Assembly: GCA_026708165.1 (NCBI GenBank)
Contig: JAPOVO010000362.1
Coordinates: 1-5,619, forward strand
DNA from: Chloroflexota bacterium
Lineage (GTDB): Bacteria; Chloroflexota; UBA11872; VXNJ01
Direction: 5' to 3'
DNA: 5,619 bases
Shown: one piece after another, positions 1 through 5,058 of the stretch
Position numbering within the stretch: the stretch's first letter is position 1
How the letters are laid out: every line of letters begins with the position of its first letter
Notes under the pieces: model-generated
What the model was told of the DNA's origin: nothing
The model's database searches: none
What the model saw: only the letters and a program-made list of their open reading frames with translations
Program-made: the position numbers and the translations under genes

Positions 1-1277
1 AAAAAATGCCGCTGCTCGGGATGACGACGGAAGAGGGAATCATCTCGAACTGGCTCGTCGAGGAAGGCGACCCGGCCACCAAGGGCGAGGTCATAGTCGC
101 GTTCGAGACAGACAAGATCAACGCCGAGATCGAGGCCCCCGCAGACGGTGTAATCGGCGGCATCGCCGCCCGAGCCGGTGAGTCGGTGAAGGTCCAGGGA
201 ATCGTCGCATATGTTCTCGCGGAGGGCGAGGAGCTTCCCGCCGCGGAGCCCGCGGCGGAGCCGGTGAGCGAGACTGCCGCTCCGCCTCCGCCTGTCGCCC
301 CGGCTCCTCAGCCCGTCGCGCCTCCGCCGGTAGCAGCCCCGCCCGCGCAGCCTGTACAGGCCGTCACTCAGACGGCAACGGCAGCCGCTCCGGTTGCGCA
401 GCCAGTCGGGGGACGCATCAAGGCGTCGCCGCTGGCGAGAAGGCTAGCGGCTGAGTTCGGCGTCGATATAGCACTTCTACAAGGCTCCGGCCCCGGCGGC
501 AGGATCGTTGCCAAAGACGTTCATGCCAGCGCCGACGGCGCCAGGGTAGCGGCCCCGGCCCCCGTTCCGGTTCCCGCCGCCGCGCCGGCCGCGGTAAGTG
601 CCGTTCCGATTGCAGGAATGCGCAAAGTAATCGCTGACCGGATGATGCAGAGTCTGTCGACGATGGCGCAGTTGACCCTCGTCACCGAGGTCGATGCGAC
701 CCGTTTCGTCGAGCTACGGACCGATCTTGCCTCGCAACACGAGGACGCCCTCGGATTCAGGATTTCGTTCAACGACCTGCTGGCGCGAATAGTGACCAGG
801 GCGCTCGTCGAGCATCCCCACATGAACGCCTCTCTCAGCGGAGACGAAATCGTCAATAACGAGCATGTCAACATCGGGCTTGCCGTCGAGGTCCCCGATG
901 GCCTCGTAGTCCCGAACGTCAAGAACGCTCAGAACATGCAACTGGTAGAGCTGGCAGCCGCGTTCCGCAAGCTGATCGGGAGTGTCACGGGCGGCAACCT
1001 CGATCTCAACGATCTGAGCGGCGGCACCTTCACGATAACGAACCTCGGCGCCCTGGGGATCGACGCATTCACTCCGGTCATCAATCCGCCCGAATGCGCG
1101 ATTCTCGGCGTGGGCAGGATCATCGCCAAGCCTGCGGTCGTCGACGGTGAGATTGCAGTCCGCCAGATGATGACGTTGAGTCTCACCTTCGATCATCGGC
1201 TCAACGACGGCGCTCCGGCGGCCAGGTTCTTGCAGCGCATAAGCCAGCTCATCGAGCAGCCTTATCTGCTGATCTAG
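1..1277 (+). CDS. Dihydrolipoamide acyltransferase (E2 component of a 2-oxo-acid dehydrogenase complex), 5' partial
   Basis: Transfers the acyl group from E1 via a swinging lipoyl-lysine to CoA; forms the cytoplasmic core of the complex. Numbering from the first ATG (base 6) gives 423 residues. Residues 1-75 are a lipoyl domain with ETDKI around the lipoylated K37. A Pro/Ala-rich linker covers about 78-135. A peripheral subunit-binding domain covers about 137-175 (ASPLARRLA, then GPGGRI), followed by a second Pro/Ala linker to about 198. The catalytic domain runs about 200-423, with GMRK at 204-207, GTFTITNLG at 340-348 and the active-site HRLNDG (H397, D401). The family normally has several residues before MPxLGM, forming the first beta strand, and the reading frame is open to the window edge. 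The true start therefore probably lies upstream and the gene is clipped. One lipoyl domain plus a binding domain is the common compact bacterial layout. The acyl substrate (pyruvate, branched-chain oxo acid or acetoin) cannot be decided; ETDKI is also seen in acetoin-type E2s. Confidence 0.93.
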   Translation, partial: KMPLLGMTTEEGIISNWLVEEGDPATKGEVIVAFETDKINAEIEAPADGVIGGIAARAGESVKVQGIVAYVLAEGEELPAAEPAAEPVSETAAPPPPVAPAPQPVAPPPVAAPPAQPVQAVTQTATAAAPVAQPVGGRIKASPLARRLAAEFGVDIALLQGSGPGGRIVAKDVHASADGARVAAPAPVPVPAAAPAAVSAVPIAGMRKVIADRMMQSLSTMAQLTLVTEVDATRFVELRTDLASQHEDALGFRISFNDLLARIVTRALVEHPHMNASLSGDEIVNNEHVNIGLAVEVPDGLVVPNVKNAQNMQLVELAAAFRKLIGSVTGGNLDLNDLSGGTFTITNLGALGIDAFTPVINPPECAILGVGRIIAKPAVVDGEIAVRQMMTLSLTFDHRLNDGAPAARFLQRISQLIEQPYLLI

Positions 1278-1493
1278 CCCGGCGCACGCGACACCAGGGT
1301 GGCTTTGGGAGAGGCGCTCGTTTACCTCTTTTCGGTTACTTTGCAGGCATGTCGTGGTAGCCGCTCGACCGCTCGGATAGACTGAGCGACCCTGACTTGA
1401 GTACGGGGGCGGATTCCCGCCGCGTTCTCAGTCAATTGGCAAGGCGCGTTATGTTGGTGTGTGGAAGGACTCAAGCGCCAGGAGGTGGTCGAA
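1278..1493 (+). promoter_or_regulatory. Intergenic leader between E2 and the DUF362 gene with possible alternative hairpins
   Basis: This 216-bp gap (counting up to the chosen ATG) is the longest in the window, so the downstream gene may have its own promoter, although I find no convincing -35/-10 pair. Three possible stems are visible. One is CGCTCGG/CTGAGCG with a 5-nt loop at 1370-1388, containing one G-T pair. The second is GGCGG/CCGCC with a 4-nt loop at 1408-1421. The third is a 7-bp perfect pairing of GACTGAG (1380-1386) with CTCAGTC (1427-1433). The third encloses the second and competes with the first. None is followed by a T-run, so no standard intrinsic terminator is evident. A regulatory role is inference. 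Confidence 0.25.
1480..1487 (+). promoter_or_regulatory. Strong Shine-Dalgarno site that sets the DUF362 gene start at ATG 1494
   Basis: AGGAGGTG matches the 16S anti-Shine-Dalgarno complement over 8 bases and lies 6 nt before ATG 1494. The frame is also open from GTG 1461, but that codon has no ribosome-binding site at a useful distance, and this site would then fall inside the coding sequence. The ATG is therefore the preferred start. Confidence 0.85.
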
Positions 1494-2843
1494 ATGGCAT
1501 CCCAGGTCTATACGATGGAACGTCGCAGCCACTCCACGGAAACGGGATTCGTTGCGCAGATGCTCACGCTGTTCGACGAGGCGGGCTTCGAGCAACTTGT
1601 AAGACCCGGCGACGTGGTCGCAATAAAAGTGCACTGCGGCGAGTGGAACAACACGGCGTATCTTCGGCCCGTCTATGCCCGGGCCGTTGCCGACAAGGTC
1701 AAGGAGCTGGGCGGCAGGCCGTTCGTGTGCGATACGACCACGCTGACCTACGGACCGAGGGCCGCGCGGTCCATAGCGCCGGACCTCATGGTGACGGCTG
1801 AGCGGAATGGCTACAACTCTTCTACTCTGGGCTGCCCGTTCATCGTCGCCGACGGCTACAACGGCACCGACGATATACGGATTCCGATGCCCGAGGGCTA
1901 CATCCTGCGCGAGGCCTACATATCCAGCGCTATTGCGCTGGCCGACTCGATGATCGTGCTCACCCACTTCAAGGGCCATCCGATGGGTGTTATCGGCGGG
2001 TCGGTCAAGAATCTGGGCATAGGCGCGCAGTCCAAGCGCGGCAAGTACAACGTGCACATGGGCGGGCATCCCACCTACGGCATCCCCGCGACGGTGGAGT
2101 TCCACCCCGAAAACGCGACGCCCGCACTCCTCGACATGATTCCCGATCTGTGTCCGCACGGCGCTCTTTCCCGGTCCAACGGGACGCTCGATTGGGACAA
2201 ATCGAAGTGCCCAACCTGCCTGGGCTGCCTGGGAGCGATGGCAACGGCTGGAGTGTGGACGTGGCCGGAGGAGAACTTCCGCGCGTTCAACGCCGCGGTC
2301 GCGGATGCGTGTCTGGCGACGGTGAAGGCGCTTGACGGGAAAGTCGGGTTCCTGAACATGGCGCTGGATGTTTCGCCCAAATGCGACTGCGTCGATCATG
2401 CCGATGTGCCCATAACACCACACCTGGGCATATTCACCGGCAGCGATCCCGTCGCGCTCGACAAGGCTTGCCTGGATCGCGCGACCGAAGTCGCGGGCAC
2501 GCCGGGATCGGCCGCCGACGACTGGGACGTTATGAATGAGGGCGACCACAAGTTCTCGATGGCGTCGTCAACCGTTCCGGGATCCAGCGAGGAGATTCAG
2601 CTCCACACCGGCGTCGAGATCGGTCTCGGCAGTCTCGAGTACGATCTGGTCGAGATCGACCAGACACGTGCAGGCGGCGACTTTGCCTTCACCGCCGACC
2701 GGCGGCTTATCGGAGCCAAGTACGGTCCAATGTACGCCAAGCAGAATCCGTTCCCCGAAGACCGGTTCGACGGCGCGGGGTTCGATCGTTTGGAGAACGT
2801 GGACCTCGTAAAGGTGGCCGGACCGCGCGTAACGGCGGGCTAG
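1494..2843 (+). CDS. DUF362 domain protein with a probable [4Fe-4S] site
   Basis: This is a 449-residue protein from ATG 1494 whose biochemical role is unknown. Recognition rests on DUF362-type motifs: the early VAIKVHCGE segment (about residues 41-49), the FKGHPMG...GSVKNLGIG core in the middle, and the late GSDPVALDKACLD. No signal peptide or membrane segment is seen, so it is probably cytoplasmic. A ferredoxin-like insert has C220-P-H-G followed by C239-x2-C242-x2-C245. The usual fourth Cys of the second motif is absent (A248-M249 there). In the ferredoxin fold, three cysteines of one motif plus the Cys-Pro of the other bind one [4Fe-4S] cluster, so C220/C239/C242/C245 could bind a single cluster (inference). 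A C297-D-C299 pair follows, and C48 sits in the N-terminal motif. It ends with tandem TAG codons. Its position between E2 and E3 genes suggests a redox accessory role but does not prove it. Confidence 0.88.
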   Translation: MASQVYTMERRSHSTETGFVAQMLTLFDEAGFEQLVRPGDVVAIKVHCGEWNNTAYLRPVYARAVADKVKELGGRPFVCDTTTLTYGPRAARSIAPDLMVTAERNGYNSSTLGCPFIVADGYNGTDDIRIPMPEGYILREAYISSAIALADSMIVLTHFKGHPMGVIGGSVKNLGIGAQSKRGKYNVHMGGHPTYGIPATVEFHPENATPALLDMIPDLCPHGALSRSNGTLDWDKSKCPTCLGCLGAMATAGVWTWPEENFRAFNAAVADACLATVKALDGKVGFLNMALDVSPKCDCVDHADVPITPHLGIFTGSDPVALDKACLDRATEVAGTPGSAADDWDVMNEGDHKFSMASSTVPGSSEEIQLHTGVEIGLGSLEYDLVEIDQTRAGGDFAFTADRRLIGAKYGPMYAKQNPFPEDRFDGAGFDRLENVDLVKVAGPRVTAG

Positions 2844-2868
2844 TAGAAACCGGAGTCGCGTAGGAGTA

Positions 2869-2888
2869 GGCGCGGCGAGCGCCGCGCC
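2869..2888 (+). terminator. Perfect GC-rich hairpin after the DUF362 gene, possible terminator or processing stem
   Basis: GGCGCGGC and GCCGCGCC form a perfect 8-bp stem with a GAGC loop, 25 bp after the DUF362 stop. It is followed by GGGTTTGAGG, which has only three Ts, so it is not a classical intrinsic terminator. It could be a U-poor terminator, a partial attenuator before the next two genes, or an mRNA 3'-end stabiliser. A second dyad, TCGCGCGCGA, lies at 2920-2929, just ahead of the next gene's ribosome-binding site. Confidence 0.35.
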
Positions 2889-2953
2889 GGGTTTGAGGGT
2901 CGATCTAGCGCCGCCGTGGTCGCGCGCGATTGTTGTAAAGCGTTAGGAAGGAT

Positions 2954-3268
2954 ATGACAAAAGGACAGGAGCAGATCACGTCGGCGTTGAGCCATCTATC
3001 CGGCGTAGCGGGCGTGGCCTCGCTCGACGCGGACGCGCGGGAGCGGTTGGAGGGCGTAAGTGGGGACCTGCAGGCGCTGATGGAAGCAATCTTCGTCAAG
3101 AGCGCGCTGTGCGTGCCCTTCACGGCCGCGTGCAATAGGGCGGCCAAGGCGGTTGCGGCCGCCACCGCAGACGGTGGGGATGTGGGAGCGGCGATAAGCA
3201 GGCTTGAAAAGGCCGCCAAGACCGTGAGGGACAAGTCAACCGGCGCCGGCGGCGCGATAATTACCTGA
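2954..3268 (+). CDS. Small hypothetical helical protein (104 aa)
   Basis: I do not recognise a family. The start is ATG 2954, preceded by AGGAAGGA (2945-2952). The stop is TGA, 25 bp before the E3 gene, so it is very likely co-transcribed with E3. The sequence is rich in Ala, Leu, Glu, Lys and Asp and looks mostly alpha-helical: helices at about 4-15, 25-50, 56-72 and 76-94, then a Gly-rich tail (about 97-101) ending in IIT. There is one C-x6-C pair (C53, C60). No signal peptide is seen, and no segment is hydrophobic enough for a confident membrane span. Support for its being a real gene comes from the ribosome-binding site, the tight spacing to E3, and a protein composition that reads as soluble rather than as a shadow frame. 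The overlapping reverse-strand reading frame is Ser/Ala-rich and unconvincing. A role as a small accessory or assembly factor for its neighbours is speculation. Confidence 0.68.
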   Translation: MTKGQEQITSALSHLSGVAGVASLDADARERLEGVSGDLQALMEAIFVKSALCVPFTAACNRAAKAVAAATADGGDVGAAISRLEKAAKTVRDKSTGAGGAIIT

Positions 3269-3293
3269 TCCTGCGAGAAAAGGAGTCCGCCGA

Positions 3294-4700
3294 ATGCCGT
3301 TGACAGCCGACGTATGCGTTATCGGATCGGGCCCGGGGGGCTACGTTTGCGCCATTCGCGCAAGCCGGCTGGGGCTGAAGACGGTGGTCGTCGAACAAGG
3401 CGACCTCGGCGGCGTTTGCACCAACACCGGCTGCATTCCGACCAAGGCGCTCCTGCGAAGCGCCGAGGTCTATCACCTGGCCAGCTCGGCCAAGACTTAC
3501 GGAGTGCGTGTTGACGGCGTAACCGCCGACCTGCCGGCAATAGCGAGGCGCAAGGACAGGGTCGTTTCCACGCTTTCCAGGGGGATCGGCGCGCTGCTGG
3601 CCTCGGCCGGCGTCGAAGTGGTTGCCGGACGCGGCAGACTGGTAAGTCCGGGTGTCGTCGAGGTCGATCTGAACGCGGGCGGGCCGGAGTTGGTAACCGC
3701 CCGCAACGTGGTTATTTCGACGGGTTCCTCGCCGGCGGTCCCGCCGGTGCCCGGGTTCGATCTGGCCGGCGTCATGACCAGCGACGACGCGCTTGAGCTC
3801 CAGGAGGTGCCGGGTTCGATGGTCATCGTCGGCGGAGGCGCCGTCGGGGTCGAGTGGGCCAGCTTCTTTTCCGCTCTGGGGTGCAAGGTAACGCTGGTCG
3901 AGATGCTTGACCGGCTGGTGCCCGTCGAGGACGAGGAAATCTCGGCCGCGCTGAAACGCGAGTTCACAAGGCAGCGGATATCCGTCAAGACGTCGACCGC
4001 CGTAAAGACGATTGAAGGTTCACCGGGCGAGTTTTCGGTAACGGTTACCGGCTCCGACGGCGACGAGGAGATAGAGGCCGAAGCGGTTCTCAATGCCACC
4101 GGCCGGAGCGCCAACACGAGGGATGTCGGCCTGGAGACTGCTGGAGTCAGGTTCGGCAGGACCGGCGTCGAGGTCGACGAGCATATGCGGACCAACGTCG
4201 TGGGCGTCTACGCCATAGGCGACGTGACGGGCAAAAAGCTGCTGGCGCATCTGGCCTCGCACCAGGGCATCGTCGCGGCCGAAAACATGGCCGGGAATGA
4301 AATGGAAATCGACTACGACGCCGTACCCGGTGCTACGTTTTGCGTGCCCGAGGTCGCCAGCGTCGGGCTTACCGAGGCGGAAGCGCGGGAGCAGTTCGGG
4401 GACGCGGTGATCGGAAAGTTCCCGTATATGGCGAGCGGGAGAGCGCGCGCTTTCGGGGAGCCGGAGGGTTTCCTGAAAGTCGTTGCCGATCCGCAGTACG
4501 GGGCGGTCGTGGGCATGCATATCATTGGCGCGGGCGCGTCCGACGTCATCGCAGAGGGAGTCCTGGCCATCAAGCTGGAGGCCACCCTGGACGATCTGCG
4601 CGACGTAATTCACGCTCATCCGACGTTTTCGGAGCTTGTCGGCGAGGCAGCGTGGGAAGCGATAGGGGAACCGATCAACACCTTGCCTTCAAGGCGGTAA
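3294..4700 (+). CDS. lpdA: Dihydrolipoyl dehydrogenase (E3)
   Basis: FAD-dependent enzyme that reoxidises dihydrolipoyl groups on E2 (or on glycine-cleavage H protein) and reduces NAD+; it acts in the cytoplasm as a homodimer. At 468 residues it has normal family length and looks complete. Visible elements in order are: the FAD-binding GSGPGG at 11-16; the redox-active disulfide in GGVCTNTGCIPTK (C42, C47); the NAD-binding GGGAVG at 180-185 with E203 at the end of the second strand, as expected for NAD rather than NADP; the second FAD motif AIGD ending at D310; and the C-terminal dimerisation domain with the catalytic dyad in HAHPTFSE (H442, E447). The usual GGTCxNxGC is GGVCTNTGC here, a conservative change. 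The start is ATG 3294 with AGGAG at 3281-3285, 8 nt upstream. It closes the block of E2, the DUF362 protein and the small protein, which supports a dedicated E3 for the adjacent E2 complex. Confidence 0.97.
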   Translation: MPLTADVCVIGSGPGGYVCAIRASRLGLKTVVVEQGDLGGVCTNTGCIPTKALLRSAEVYHLASSAKTYGVRVDGVTADLPAIARRKDRVVSTLSRGIGALLASAGVEVVAGRGRLVSPGVVEVDLNAGGPELVTARNVVISTGSSPAVPPVPGFDLAGVMTSDDALELQEVPGSMVIVGGGAVGVEWASFFSALGCKVTLVEMLDRLVPVEDEEISAALKREFTRQRISVKTSTAVKTIEGSPGEFSVTVTGSDGDEEIEAEAVLNATGRSANTRDVGLETAGVRFGRTGVEVDEHMRTNVVGVYAIGDVTGKKLLAHLASHQGIVAAENMAGNEMEIDYDAVPGATFCVPEVASVGLTEAEAREQFGDAVIGKFPYMASGRARAFGEPEGFLKVVADPQYGAVVGMHIIGAGASDVIAEGVLAIKLEATLDDLRDVIHAHPTFSELVGEAAWEAIGEPINTLPSRR

Positions 4701-4750
4701 CAGCTCAAACCAAGCCTTCGCGGACGTCCGGTCGCTGTACTGAGGCGCAA

Positions 4751-4756
4751 TATAAT
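4751..4756 (+). promoter_or_regulatory. Possible -10 element (TATAAT) for the tRNA gene
   Basis: A perfect TATAAT stands in a GC-rich intergenic region about 84 bp upstream of the mature tRNA 5' end. No good -35 hexamer is found 16-18 bp upstream (the sequence there is around TCCGGTCG), and no TGn extension precedes it. The call therefore rests on the -10 match and the gene context only. A transcript from here would have a 5' leader of about 75 nt, to be removed by RNase P. Confidence 0.3.
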
Positions 4757-4777
4757 TCTTGACCGTCGTTCGGCCGG

Positions 4778-4810
4778 CTCAGACGCTGGCACAAATTGAA
4801 GTCGTCTGAG
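4778..4810 (+). repeat. Inverted repeat in the tRNA-Leu leader
   Basis: CTCAGACG (4778-4785) and CGTCTGAG (4803-4810) are perfect 8-bp complements separated by 17 nt. They lie between the TATAAT and the tRNA. As RNA this would form a stem-loop in the precursor leader; as DNA it could be a dyad operator. A short CCC-GCGC-GGG stem (4824-4833) follows, then TGTTTT directly before the tRNA. Function is unknown. Confidence 0.4.
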
Positions 4811-4839
4811 GGTGTGCTGAAGCCCCGCGCGGGTGTTTT

Positions 4840-4927
4840 GGGGGAGTGCCGGAATTGGTAGACGGGCATGATTTAGGATCATGTGGGCCTAGCGTCCGTG
4901 AGAGTTCGAGTCTCTCCTTCCCCACCA
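4840..4927 (+). tRNA. tRNA-Leu (anticodon UAG), with encoded CCA
   Basis: All cloverleaf parts can be folded by hand. The acceptor stem is GGGGGAG (4840-4846) with CTTCCCC (4917-4923), including one G-T pair. T8 and G9 are followed by a D-stem CCG/CGG with the loop GAATTGGTAGA. The anticodon stem is CATGA/TCATG (4867-4871 and 4879-4883), with loop TTTAGGA placing TAG at 4874-4876. A long class-II variable arm (about 4884-4899, GGGC pairing with GTCC) is typical of tRNA-Leu. The T-stem GAGAG/CTCTC carries the loop TTCGAGT. The discriminator base is A73 (4924), as leucyl-tRNA synthetase requires, and CCA is encoded (4925-4927). UAG reads CUA and, depending on wobble modification, other CUN codons. 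It stands alone between the E3 and PKS genes. Confidence 0.97.
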
Positions 4928-4940
4928 ACGTTCACTGTCG

Positions 4941-5040
4941 GCAGACCTCGGAAAAGTCGGGATTGGCGCTGCGCCGTGTGATGGATTACGTTTGAATCCC
5001 CACCCTGTTTGAAGGAAGGGTCGACCGGAGTCAGGTCTGC
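4941..5040 (+). repeat. Long-range inverted repeat in the PKS leader
   Basis: GCAGACCT (4941-4948) and AGGTCTGC (5033-5040) are perfect 8-bp complements that span most of the 131-bp gap between the tRNA and the PKS start. Inside are smaller dyads: GGCG/CGCC (4965-4975), ACCCT/AGGGT (5002-5006 and 5017-5021) and the palindrome GGTCGACC (5019-5026). The closing arm ends 9 bp before the PKS ribosome-binding site, so a folded leader could affect PKS translation. No known riboswitch class is recognised, and one 8-bp match over 100 bases may be chance. Confidence 0.3.
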
Positions 5041-5058
5041 GCCTGAGATAGGAACATC

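Noticed and set aside
521..1196. Three reverse-strand frames opposite the E2 catalytic domain
   Set aside because: They are shadows of a well-conserved coding region, with no motifs and no ribosome-binding context.
1397..1801. + strand 134-residue frame overlapping the DUF362 start
   Set aside because: It is an out-of-frame reading of the DUF362 N-terminal region, rich in Arg and Gly, and incompatible with the strong start at 1494.
1449..2549. Long reverse-strand frame (366 residues) opposite the DUF362 gene
   Set aside because: GC-rich DNA leaves long antisense frames open. This one is Arg/His-rich with no family motifs, while the + strand frame has clear DUF362 motifs and a ribosome-binding site.
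4721..4730. Palindrome CGGACGTCCG after lpdA as a terminator
   Set aside because: It has no usable loop and no T-run; at most it is a protein-binding dyad, and a 10-bp palindrome in GC-rich DNA can be chance.
4759..4764. TTGACC as a -35 element for the tRNA
   Set aside because: No -10-like hexamer occurs 16-19 bp downstream.
4824..4839. CCC-GCGC-GGG followed by TGTTTT as an intrinsic terminator
   Set aside because: The stem is only 3 bp and it abuts the tRNA 5' end, where termination would abolish the tRNA if transcribed from upstream.
4616..4882. Reverse-strand frame of 88 residues over the end of the E3 gene and the tRNA
   Set aside because: It runs antisense through the E3 C-terminal coding region and half of a tRNA and shows no recognisable protein features.
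4963..4991. TTGGCG ... TTACGT as a promoter for the PKS
   Set aside because: The spacing is acceptable (17 bp), but the -10 match to TATAAT is too poor to call.
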